Origin: Candidatus Hodarchaeota archaeon
GTDB taxonomy: Archaea > Asgardarchaeota > Heimdallarchaeia > Hodarchaeales > Hodarchaeaceae
Direction of reading: 5' to 3'
DNA length: 64,000 bases
Assembly (NCBI GenBank): GCA_016840285.1
Contig: JAEOSR010000090.1
Location: 4,716-68,715 of the forward strand
Of the stretch, positions 18,174 through 26,137 are shown in pieces (the stretch's first letter is position 1; each line of letters opens with the position of its first letter). The notes beneath the pieces are model-generated. The model had not been told where the DNA came from. It ran no database searches and saw only the letters and a list, made by a program, of their open reading frames with translations. Position numbers and translations under genes: made by a program.

Positions 18174-18402
18174 ATCCTTCTCCTATCTACAAGCATCCGA
18201 GTCAATTATAAACCTTTCATTGATGGTTCCCAGTATATATATCTTTAGTAAATGATATTTGTGTCTGATAACAGATAAAATAACAATCAGAACTTGTTTC
18301 AAAAAGAGAGAGGAGTACCTTTAAAAAGATATTATGAGGATGAAAGTTGCTTCTGATTGAGTTGCTTTAAACGAATTAATTGCAAAGACAATGTGATGAT
18401 TT

Positions 18403-20220
18403 ATGGATCTGTTTGAAAGAATAAAATTAATACTCGAAACTCAACCGTACATTCCATTTGATATAGGCAATGTAAAGAATCTAGCTACAAGTCTTTTTTT
18501 GACCCCAAGTAACGCGATGATCCTCCATTTAACCTCCTTGGATAATCCAAATGACCATATCCCCATTCTTCCAGAAAATGCTTTCACAGTTGACGCACGG
18601 TTCTCTCCTGATGATTCTTGGATCGCTCTCCCTATTGACTATTCAGGAAAAGAAGATAGTGAGTTATATCGGTTACCTACGACTCATGATGAAAAGTCTA
18701 TTCCATTAGAAAGATTAAGTACAACATCAGGAAGGCATTTATGGGTAAATTGGAACCCTAATGGTACTCAACTCGTATGGGGGTATTCACAAAAGAAAAT
18801 GAATAGAGTAAGCCTATTTAATAACAAACTTGATTCTGAGGAGAATGTTTTGTGGGAAGGTGAAGGAATCCCTCTCATCGGTCATTGGAAACATCCAAAC
18901 ATGATAAAATTTACTATACTTACTTCTGTAACAAATAAATCCGACGAAATCATTATCAATCCAATCAATAACGAGGTTATTCAGTCAATTCCTGTTGCAA
19001 GTTCATGGGTGTTTTTTGGATTATGGCATCCGACAAAACCCATTTTTCCATATCTTACTAGAGATAAGAGTACATTAGCTCTGTTTAACCTTGATCCTAA
19101 GGAAACTATTCTGCTGCCAACACCTGAGGGAGAGATTGAAAAAGTTATCTGGGACCAAAAAGGAGATAATCTTTATTTTTCTGCTTCAAAAGATGCCCGA
19201 GATAAAATTTATTCGATTCATGTCGAGTCACAGGTTTTGACTGAACTTCTATTCCCAGAAGGAATTAACAAGCTTGTCAAGATTCGTGAAATAGATAACA
19301 AAAATGTCTTGTTCTTTGTCCACGCAGATGCTACAACTCGACATAATCTATGGATGTACGATCTTCTATCTCAGGAATACACTCAGCTTACAAAGAAAAG
19401 ATCACCAGAAATCGGTACAGAAGCATTTCCACTAGTTCAATCAATAAGTGAGTATTGGAATTCCACAGATGGACTTGAAATTCATGGATTCGTAATGAAA
19501 CCTTCTACCCCTATACCTAAAGAAGGGTATCCTATGGTGGTTTTTGTTCATGGTGGACCGATGGGCCAAGATGTAGATTCTTTTGTGGGGACTTATCAAA
19601 TTCTAGCTCAAGAAGAATTTGTTGTTTTTCGTCCTAATTTTCGTGGATCTACAGGATACGGAGAAACGTTCCAGAGAGCAAACTTTAGAGAGATTGGTAA
19701 GGCAGATCTAATGGATATCGTCTCTGGAATAAACATGCTTATTGATAAACATAATGTGAATCCTAAAAAAGTAATTATTACTGGAGGATCTTATGGAGGG
19801 TATATGACCTTAAGAGCATTAACTAAACCAGAGCTCTTCGAGTTTTGCGCGGGTTGGGCTGAAGCTGCAATTTCAGATTGGGAATATATGTATGATCAAG
19901 CTGTAGATGAAGTATTCAAACAATTTGTTGTATTATTATTTGGTCCAATGGATAATGAGGAGAGTCGGCCATTTTTAAAGGAATCTTCACCCCTAAATGA
20001 TTGGGAAAAGGTAAGCAAACCTCTTGGTGTCGTCCAATTTGCTAATGATACTCGTACACCCTTAAAGCCTGTCTGGGACTTTGTAAACAACCTCTATGAT
20101 CGTGGAGATGAGATTGAGTTCCATGTACGACCTGCAATGGGTCATGCAAATATACCTAAGGGATATTTAATTCGTTCTATAGCCCGTTTGATACAATTTT
20201 GCCAGAGAGTAGTTGAATAA
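18403..20220 (+). CDS. S9-family serine peptidase (acylaminoacyl-peptidase/prolyl oligopeptidase type)
   Basis: The 605-residue enzyme has an N-terminal beta-propeller (WD40-like TolB-type blades such as FTVDARFSPDDSWIALPIDY and LWVNWNPNGTQLVWGY) up to about residue 340, followed by an alpha/beta-hydrolase domain. The catalytic triad is readable: Ser463 in GGSYGG, Asp549 in FANDTRTPL and His581 in GHANIPKG. HGGPMG supplies the oxyanion region. Such peptidases cleave short peptides or blocked N-termini in the cytoplasm; no signal peptide is present. It stands alone, between the GNAT and methyltransferase genes. Confidence 0.92.
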   Translation: MDLFERIKLILETQPYIPFDIGNVKNLATSLFLTPSNAMILHLTSLDNPNDHIPILPENAFTVDARFSPDDSWIALPIDYSGKEDSELYRLPTTHDEKSIPLERLSTTSGRHLWVNWNPNGTQLVWGYSQKKMNRVSLFNNKLDSEENVLWEGEGIPLIGHWKHPNMIKFTILTSVTNKSDEIIINPINNEVIQSIPVASSWVFFGLWHPTKPIFPYLTRDKSTLALFNLDPKETILLPTPEGEIEKVIWDQKGDNLYFSASKDARDKIYSIHVESQVLTELLFPEGINKLVKIREIDNKNVLFFVHADATTRHNLWMYDLLSQEYTQLTKKRSPEIGTEAFPLVQSISEYWNSTDGLEIHGFVMKPSTPIPKEGYPMVVFVHGGPMGQDVDSFVGTYQILAQEEFVVFRPNFRGSTGYGETFQRANFREIGKADLMDIVSGINMLIDKHNVNPKKVIITGGSYGGYMTLRALTKPELFEFCAGWAEAAISDWEYMYDQAVDEVFKQFVVLLFGPMDNEESRPFLKESSPLNDWEKVSKPLGVVQFANDTRTPLKPVWDFVNNLYDRGDEIEFHVRPAMGHANIPKGYLIRSIARLIQFCQRVVE

Positions 20221-20246
20221 CGTATAGGTTTGTTTCATTGTTATCT

Positions 20247-21068
20247 TCAAATGGTCTTAACAGCTGACACAATCAAAGAAAATGGAATTTTCTGATTAAT
20301 GGTAATGAACTTAGTATCAATTTTATCCGCGTTTTGATAAGGAACCGTATCACCTAACTCTTGTACCTCTTCAATAGAGTAACCTGGAGGTTCTACTATT
20401 CGTTCAATCTGGAAACCAGCAGCAATTAATCCATTTATTATCTGGTCAAAGCGATAATATGTACTTCCAAACGAGGCTATTTTTCGTCCTTCTTTATCTT
20501 CCCAACTCCAAGTATCCCGTTCATTATTAAAGTAACTGCGGATTTTTTCAAACTTGCCTTCTTCCATTGCTTCCCAGACCACTGGCATCAAGGGGTGAAG
20601 AATACATATCACAATCCTCCCTGTTTCTCGGAGTACCCGAAAACTTTCATCTAAGACAGTCTGAAGGTGTTCTACATAGCTCAAGGCATGTGATGATACT
20701 ATCAAATCAAATGAGGTACCATGTAATATAGATAGATCTTCCATGCTACTTTGTAGAAACTCAATCTCTACATTTTGACTACTAGCGAGTTTTCTTGCAT
20801 ATTCCAGTTGTTTGGTGGATTGATCAAGCGCCTTAACGGTCTTAGCTCCCCATTTCGCAAGTACAATAGCATTTTGTCCGCCTCCACACCCTAGCTCAAG
20901 GACGTCCAACCCGTCTACATCCCCTATCACCTTAAGGGTTTTTTCTCCAGGACTGTATGGACCATAGTGTACATCCGTTAATGAAATAAAAGTTGTACTT
21001 TGATAATAATCGCTTAGAAGATCCCATGACGCACGATTTTTTTCATTTGACAATATAAATCCACTCAT
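20247..21068 (-). CDS. Class I SAM-dependent methyltransferase
   Basis: The 273-residue product has the SAM-binding motif LDVLELGCGGGQNAIVLAKW, the acidic strand-2 end (VKALDQSTKQ), motif IV (FDLIVSSHALSYVEHL) and the post-IV segment (FRVLRETGRIVICILHPL), all typical of the UbiE/SmtA-like Methyltransf_11 group. The substrate is unknown. It converges on the S9 peptidase gene with 26 bases between them. Upstream lies the decayed 21.1-22.0 kb region. Confidence 0.88.
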   Translation of the reverse strand: MSGFILSNEKNRASWDLLSDYYQSTTFISLTDVHYGPYSPGEKTLKVIGDVDGLDVLELGCGGGQNAIVLAKWGAKTVKALDQSTKQLEYARKLASSQNVEIEFLQSSMEDLSILHGTSFDLIVSSHALSYVEHLQTVLDESFRVLRETGRIVICILHPLMPVVWEAMEEGKFEKIRSYFNNERDTWSWEDKEGRKIASFGSTYYRFDQIINGLIAAGFQIERIVEPPGYSIEEVQELGDTVPYQNADKIDTKFITINQKIPFSLIVSAVKTI

Positions 21069-21346
21069 TCCTAACTTTGGAGCTACTTTTATGAATAATT
21101 TGAGGGCATTTAAATCCGCTTTTTATACTTCTTTGCCATCTCTATGATGTGGTTACCTGCCAATCCTGAAAATGAAAACCCTTACCACCAGTAATCGTGT
21201 CTATAGATATAATTTTGGAGAATCGTTGTTTAGGCTCTTCTTCAATATTTCAAAGAAGATGATTATTCATTCCTAATCCAGAAGTTCCATTAAGAACAAA
21301 AAAATTATGTTCTCTTAAGAAAGACATATTATATATATAGAAAGGA

Positions 21347-21595
21347 TTAAAATCCCATGTTATCTGGATCGAAATCTACCATAAAAGAAATCCAGAATTC
21401 ATCAATTTTTCCGTTTCTTGCTGGAATAATGGCATTATATATCCCCTCCCACAATCGTGTATTAATTCCGACAATTATTCGCAGAATTGAGTTCGATAAC
21501 TCCTCATTTATAATCCAAAGAACCCGAATTGGTTGAATAGAAATGAAAAAGTCAGATGGATCGAAAATTTCATCTTTTTCATAAAACTTGAATTT
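21347..21595 (-). pseudogene. Orphan 82-codon coding fragment without a start
   Basis: The frame is open from the TAG at 21596-21598 to the TAA at 21347-21349 and has no start codon near its beginning. The product looks like genuine folded protein (FYEKDEIFDPSDFFISIQPI; LWEGIYNAIIPARNGKIDEF; MVDFDPDNMGF). The phrase around YNAIIP with a following FDPD resembles the N-terminal part of some large uncharacterised, sometimes defence-associated, proteins; that is a weak recollection. Its left boundary lies right beside the transposon right end, so an IS605-type insertion may have cut the gene. Confidence 0.45.
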
Positions 21596-21599
21596 CTAT

Positions 21600-21768
21600 A
21601 CCGTTCCGTGATACCTAGGCTTTTATCGCGAACGATAAAAACAGCTCATTCCTGATTCATAGAGTCGTGCCCAGGAGAACCAGGTCTTACAAACTCTCCA
21701 CAAGCGTTTAACGTCTCTGGGGAACTCTCAGCGACGAATTCTATGGAAGTTCTGGTATTAGAAAACAT
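21600..21768 (-). mobile_element. Remnant of an IS200/IS605-type element: TnpB C-terminal tail and right end
   Basis: A 40-codon frame (21646-21768) ends SSPETLNACGEFVRPG and GHDSMNQE, the kind of variable tail that closes TnpB/OrfB proteins. Five bases after its TGA, a perfect 8-bp stem with a TTCG loop follows (21621-21640), then CCTAGGTATCAC, matching the stop-hairpin-end order of IS605-type right ends. The body of TnpB (RuvC and zinc-finger regions) is missing, so the element is dead. Confidence 0.5.
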
Positions 21769-21828
21769 TATTCATTTATAAACTCCCTATTTTCTTTGGC
21801 AAAAGAGTTACTAGGATTAGCTATAAAA

Positions 21829-21859
21829 GCCTACAAAAGAGTCAACTATTAGCAACCCT
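21829..21859. repeat. 31-bp perfect direct repeat, copy 1
   Basis: The 31 bases beginning GCCTACAAAAG and ending TTAGCAACCCT are identical to those at 50776-50806, in the same orientation, with no similarity in the flanks. Copy 1 lies about 60 bp from the TnpB-like tail and directly follows a TATAAAAG string. Its role is unknown. Confidence 0.85.
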
Positions 21860-22037
21860 CAAAAAATTATATATGAAATTACGTATAATTGTTATCTCAT
21901 ATTAATAAGCCATCGATGTAATGTTTGAAATGGTATATCAAAAATGTTCGAAATTTGAACAGTTTCAAGGTCACAATGATCAGGATATAACATCATGAGA
22001 AAAGGGCAACTCATATTTCTCTCCTAAGTTGATTATT

Positions 22038-23054
22038 ATGGATACAAGTGTTGTAATTAAAGTAAATGATCTATCCAAATATTTTCATATACACAAAAAA
22101 ACTAAAATCCGTAAATTATCTACCAATAGACACAAAAGTTCTAACAGGGAGGTCACCAATGGGAATGTTATACGAGCTGTTGATAATATCAGTTTTGATG
22201 TGAAAAAGGGGGAAATATTTGGATTATTAGGCCCTAATGGTGCTGGAAAAACAACAACGATACGTATGTTAACAGGAGTATTAGAACCTACAATAGGGAA
22301 TATCACCGTTTTTGGGAAAGATTTCTCGAAGAAGAAAATTATGATTCAACAAATAATTGGTAATGTACCAGAAATGGCAAATGCTTACTTAGATCTAACT
22401 GGTCTACAAAATCTAGAGTTGATGGGCGAACTATATGGTGTTCACAAGAATAAACGCAACCAACGAGCTAAGGATCTATTAACCAAGTTTGAACTCTATG
22501 AAAAACGTAATTTTAAGGCAAAAAAATACTCCAAAGGAATGAAACAACGATTATTATTATGTATGGCCTTAATGAGTGAACCAAAAATCCTATTCCTCGA
22601 TGAACCAACTTCAGGTTTGGATGTACAAAGTAGTATCATTATTAAAAGTCTGATAAAAGATTATAACAAAATAGGTATGACAATACTTCTAACTACGCAC
22701 AACATGGACGTTGCAAATGAGTTATGTGACAGAATAGGGATTATAAATAAAGGAAAGCTAGTAGAATTGGATACACCACAGGATCTACGTAAACTAAAGC
22801 AAGAATATCAGGCGTTAGATGTTTATTTCGAGGAAAAGGATATTTCCCAAATAGAAATAGAAAATCTCCCATTTATCAAAGAGGTTTTAAGAATTGGAGA
22901 TTATTACCGGATTATTGTAAGTAATCTTAACAATGGTCTTTGTGATATTATTGAGTATGCTAAATCATCTGATTTGAAAATAGCTAGAATAAATACTTAC
23001 GAACCTCATCTACAAGATGTTTTTTTGAGAATTATTAATGAAGGAGGAGTATAA
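22038..23054 (+). CDS. ABC exporter ATP-binding protein
   Basis: This ATPase of about 338 residues has a Walker A (GLLGPNGAGKTTTIRML), Q-loop region, signature YSKGMKQRL, Walker B (PKILFLDEPTSGLD) and H-loop (LLTTHNMDV). A C-terminal extension after about residue 250 resembles the regulatory domain of drug- and Na-export-type ATPases. An insertion of about 30 residues (TKIRKLSTNRHKSSNREVTN) sits near the N-terminus before the first nucleotide-binding strand. ATG 22038 is the start; an in-frame TTG nine bases upstream is less likely. It pairs with the permease directly downstream. Confidence 0.93.
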   Translation: MDTSVVIKVNDLSKYFHIHKKTKIRKLSTNRHKSSNREVTNGNVIRAVDNISFDVKKGEIFGLLGPNGAGKTTTIRMLTGVLEPTIGNITVFGKDFSKKKIMIQQIIGNVPEMANAYLDLTGLQNLELMGELYGVHKNKRNQRAKDLLTKFELYEKRNFKAKKYSKGMKQRLLLCMALMSEPKILFLDEPTSGLDVQSSIIIKSLIKDYNKIGMTILLTTHNMDVANELCDRIGIINKGKLVELDTPQDLRKLKQEYQALDVYFEEKDISQIEIENLPFIKEVLRIGDYYRIIVSNLNNGLCDIIEYAKSSDLKIARINTYEPHLQDVFLRIINEGGV

Positions 23055-23055
23055 C

Positions 23056-23832
23056 ATGCAGGAAAATACTGAATTCTTTTTAGATGATCCAACATCCATC
23101 ATGACCCAATTAAAACGTTCTCTTGTAATTATGAAGAAAGATTTACGGATATATTATAATAAGGGGCCTGTAGTTATTCAAGGAATACTCTTTCCAGTAA
23201 TGTTATTTTTTGCATTTACTGTTGGGAGAAACATTACACCAATCTATATTGTTTCTGGCCTTATGGCTATGGTACTCTTTTTGACTTCAACTTCCATCGG
23301 TCCAGTTGTTTTCCCGTGGGAAACAAGGCAAATGACTCTTGAGAGATTAATAACATGTCCAATCTCAGTAAAAACTATACTATTAGGGAATTTATGGAGC
23401 TCGTTCGTTTTTGGCTTTATTTTCTCCACAGTTCCTTTGATTCTAGGGGGAGTTTTACTTGGATTACAAATGAATTTGTTGTTAATTTTCTTGGGGATTA
23501 TTATTGCTGCTCTAGCATTCTCTAGTTTCTCCTTAATATTATCAGTACCTCCAACTGACATGCCTGCTAATACAATGATTTTAACAATCTTTATTAAATT
23601 TCCACTAATATTCATAAGCCCTTTATTTATGCCCATCTCTTCCGCTCCATTAGCAGCAATTTCACCTCTTACTTATTTCCTTGATATTATAAATATTGGC
23701 GTTGGAACAGATAGTTCTTTTGGATCCATAGGATTATTCTTAGATTTCAGCATTTTAATAGTATTCACTCTTTTTTCTCTCATTGCAGCATTCTTTTTAC
23801 ATGAAAAAACCATAACTAGAAGATTTTCTTAG
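23056..23832 (+). CDS. ABC-2 type exporter permease
   Basis: This protein of about 258 residues has a cytoplasmic N-terminus with an amphipathic segment (SLVIMKKDLRIYYNKGP) and six membrane helices typical of ABC-2 permeases. The loop FPWETRQMTLERLITCPISV is the coupling region that contacts the ATPase. ATG 23056 is chosen because a strong GGAGGAG lies eight bases upstream; the earlier in-frame ATG at 23038 is inside the preceding gene. The stop of the ATPase gene is one base before this start, so the two are translationally coupled. The exported substrate is unknown. Confidence 0.9.
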   Translation: MQENTEFFLDDPTSIMTQLKRSLVIMKKDLRIYYNKGPVVIQGILFPVMLFFAFTVGRNITPIYIVSGLMAMVLFLTSTSIGPVVFPWETRQMTLERLITCPISVKTILLGNLWSSFVFGFIFSTVPLILGGVLLGLQMNLLLIFLGIIIAALAFSSFSLILSVPPTDMPANTMILTIFIKFPLIFISPLFMPISSAPLAAISPLTYFLDIINIGVGTDSSFGSIGLFLDFSILIVFTLFSLIAAFFLHEKTITRRFS

Positions 23833-23878
23833 GATTAATTTCGTGTTCAAAGGATTCCTTTGTGTGAAATTGAAAACA

Positions 23879-24004
23879 AATGATTTCAGTGAGCTTAATA
23901 AATTCGAACTCGAGACCGCTGGCTTCCAGAACACCCTTCGCAGCTCGATCTGTGTTATTATTTGGGACTGCACTACCAGAGATACCTAAAACTACTGGAT
24001 CCAT
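23879..24004 (-). pseudogene. N-terminal stump of an NADPH-dependent FMN reductase/flavodoxin-like gene
   Basis: The first 42 codons from ATG 24004 encode the start of this family: the FMN-phosphate loop (VVLGISGSAVPNNNTDRAAK) and the second strand (LEFEFIKLTEI). The sequence then leaves the family and runs 20 codons into the 3' end of the convergent permease gene. A full gene would be about 180-200 residues. The usual conserved Pro-Cys region after strand 2 is absent. It was probably created by deletion. Confidence 0.6.
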
Positions 24005-24092
24005 TAGTGTTCTAACCTTATCCGCGCTTAATCAACTTCCCTGAATAAATATTATGTTATTCATTCCAGATTTAATGAAAAAGATAAGATAA

Positions 24093-24194
24093 AGAGGATT
24101 ATATGTTGAAGGTGTTTTTGATCCACAGCAAGTCATAATGCCTGAAGTAAAACCATTTTTTAATTATATGAAGAAACTTCTTCAATATATCTAA
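24093..24194 (+). pseudogene. Possible C-terminal remnant (33 codons)
   Basis: A short frame between two stops, without a start codon, encodes YVEGVFDPQQVIMPEVKPFF and then a basic amphipathic end. Protein-like composition suggests a decayed gene tail within the 446-bp gap between the ABC permease and the LVIVD gene. No family recognised. Confidence 0.25.
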
Positions 24195-24278
24195 AAATAA
24201 ACGAACCACTATTTGGGAGAACTAAGCAAGATAGAAAGTTTGACTTTGGGGCTTAGATATATTTAATGCCCAATTGGA

Positions 24279-25511
24279 TTAGAATTGTTTTCGTGCGGAT
24301 TTCTTAACTAAGACAAACCCTAACATTGTTACAAGCAACATTATCGAAGTTAATCCATGAGTACTTACTGGGGTTGTTTTACTAGTTGAACATGTTGTTG
24401 AAGGTTCTTTGAATGATGTTAGAGAAATAACTGTTGTTAAAGGAACCTTTTCTGAAATATTGTGTATTGCAAACCCAGCTCCCTGATATGTTAAATAAAA
24501 GGTGTCTTGGAAAGATCTTGGAATGTAGGGTTGAAAATGGTTCAATAAGTAACCTATACGGATTGGTTTTTCAGGAATAGAGAAATTATATACATAAACA
24601 CCTCTGGATAGATCAGTAAAAAAGATTAGTTCATCGTGATCAGTAGCATGGAATGGAGAAATGTTATCACTAATATTTATTTCAAGAGGAACAATATTTA
24701 GGGGATTTGATATATTAAATATACGTAATTCATGCTCATAAACGCAACTATAAGCTAAATCATCGTTTATAAGTATTCCAGTGCCAATCACTTCATTAGT
24801 AATATCAGGTGGATTAAATTCATTTATAAGGGAAGGATCAGAAGCGTTACTGATATCTACGATTGTAACACCTCCGAATTCTGAAACAAAAAATAAATTC
24901 TCATTAATTAATTCAATATCAGTTACTACACTTCTATTAAAAATTGTTATTAAAAAAGGATCTTCTGGGTTAGTTATATTAATAACAGCAATACCAGGAA
25001 AATTGCCATTAGGTGTACCACTTGCGAGAAACAAAATATTTTCCTTAATCTTGACATCCCAACCATAAAGCCCAGGATCAGGGCCCACGAAATCTGGTAT
25101 CACTTCGGGATTTATGGGATTAGTAATATTGATTATCCACAACCCACCTTTTCCATTACCAATGTAAGCAATACTATTCTTAACGATAATTTGATGAGCA
25201 AAACCCTCATTATATGATTGCTCTATATGTTTGACTTCAGTTATATTAGTATGATCACTGATGTCAAAAATCCTCAAACCTTGATAACCACAGGTTACAT
25301 AAGCAAAATCATCCTCTACCCAAATATCAAAAGCACCGCTTGCTGTGATAAAAACAACTTCTTCAATATCAAGCTCGATATTTGAATTTCCGACCCCATA
25401 GGACAGAGTAAGAAATAAAATAAGAAGAAGAAACCCTAAGAATGAGATCTTCCCACACTTTAACTGGACTATCACAAAATAACCTACTTTGTAGAAAATA
25501 TAGAAGATCAA
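24279..25511 (-). CDS. Secreted LVIVD-repeat surface protein
   Basis: The 410-residue product has an N-terminal hydrophobic signal or anchor (FLGFLLLILFLTLSYGVG) and about seven repeats of roughly 40-45 residues of the LVIVD type, each with an aromatic DIS/NIT phrase (GLRIFDISDHTN; GLWIINITNPINP; GVTIVDISNASDP; ELRIFNISNPLN; GVYVYNFSIPEKP). Such repeats form a beta-propeller. A Ser/Thr-rich linker (STTCSTSKTTPVSTHG) precedes a final membrane helix and basic tail (KKSARKQF), so the propeller is displayed outside. An internal GTG start near the signal segment is possible. Confidence 0.8.
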   Translation of the reverse strand: MIFYIFYKVGYFVIVQLKCGKISFLGFLLLILFLTLSYGVGNSNIELDIEEVVFITASGAFDIWVEDDFAYVTCGYQGLRIFDISDHTNITEVKHIEQSYNEGFAHQIIVKNSIAYIGNGKGGLWIINITNPINPEVIPDFVGPDPGLYGWDVKIKENILFLASGTPNGNFPGIAVINITNPEDPFLITIFNRSVVTDIELINENLFFVSEFGGVTIVDISNASDPSLINEFNPPDITNEVIGTGILINDDLAYSCVYEHELRIFNISNPLNIVPLEINISDNISPFHATDHDELIFFTDLSRGVYVYNFSIPEKPIRIGYLLNHFQPYIPRSFQDTFYLTYQGAGFAIHNISEKVPLTTVISLTSFKEPSTTCSTSKTTPVSTHGLTSIMLLVTMLGFVLVKKSARKQF

Positions 25512-25627
25512 CGAAATTAAATAAATTTAAATCTATATTTCAGTGCAAGATTATAGGAAGAAGGACTCACCAAAAAGAGTAAGACTCTTTTATTTCTAAA
25601 CTTTCTTTGTTTTTCATTATTTGGTAA

Positions 25628-26137
25628 TTATCCCTTCTCAAGTACTAATTGAATAAGCTCTAAAATGATACCCAAACTCTTCTCAGTGTCTAGATAGGCA
25701 AACTTAACCATCTCTTGGACTATACCTTTCTCCAGCACTGTTATTCCCTCCTTCTCCAGTCTTGATAATTCCTCTTCTATATCTTCAACAATAAATCCTA
25801 TATGATGAAGCCCTTCTCCTCTTTCTTTAAGAAATTTCGAATGAATAGTTTCTCCTTCAAGAACCTCAATCAACTCGAGCTGTATGTCACCCACTTGAAA
25901 TAATCCAATCTTTAATTTACCTGAATCAACGCCTGATTCCAATGTTAAAAAGGGGGGGCCAAACATTTGTTCATAGAATTTCACACTTGTTTCCATATCC
26001 TTTACAACAATTCCTATCTGATCGACTTGGGGGAATTTAGAAAAAAGAGGGATCTTTTCAACGTCATCAACCAAGTTTAAACCTCCAAACCAAGCTTTGT
26101 TTTCTCGATAAAGAAAAATCTTTCTTCTCTTATTCAA
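25628..26137 (-). CDS. VOC-family protein, methylmalonyl-CoA epimerase-like
   Basis: The 169-residue protein has two beta-alpha-beta-beta-beta vicinal-oxygen-chelate modules: VDQIGIVVKDMETSVKFYEQ and LHHIGFIVEDIEEELSRLEK, with LELIEV and ILELIQ supplying the metal-binding glutamates. This pattern is closest to methylmalonyl-CoA epimerase, but no mutase genes are nearby, so substrate assignment is tentative. An N-terminal extension of about 30 residues is unusual. The start ATG overlaps the stop of the upstream oxidoreductase gene as ATGA, showing translational coupling. Confidence 0.75.
   Translation of the reverse strand: MNKRRKIFLYRENKAWFGGLNLVDDVEKIPLFSKFPQVDQIGIVVKDMETSVKFYEQMFGPPFLTLESGVDSGKLKIGLFQVGDIQLELIEVLEGETIHSKFLKERGEGLHHIGFIVEDIEEELSRLEKEGITVLEKGIVQEMVKFAYLDTEKSLGIILELIQLVLEKG

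Larger units (their letters stand above)
21069..22037. other. Gene-poor region full of decayed coding fragments
   Basis: No intact gene is seen over about 970 bp. The minus strand holds several short protein-like frames separated by stops: one near 21146-21232 (KIISIDTITGGKGFHFQDWQ), one at 21347-21595, and a TnpB-like tail at 21646-21768 with its hairpin. A perfect 31-bp repeat copy sits at 21829-21859, and the promoter region of the ABC operon is at the right end. It reads as a graveyard left by transposition and deletion. Confidence 0.6.

Noticed and set aside
21829..21859. CRISPR array
   Set aside because: Only single copies of the 31-bp repeat are seen at each place; there is no repeat-spacer periodicity and no cas gene.
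23905..23925. tRNA-like TTCGAA context
   Set aside because: No acceptor or anticodon stems can be built around it; it lies inside the flavodoxin stump.
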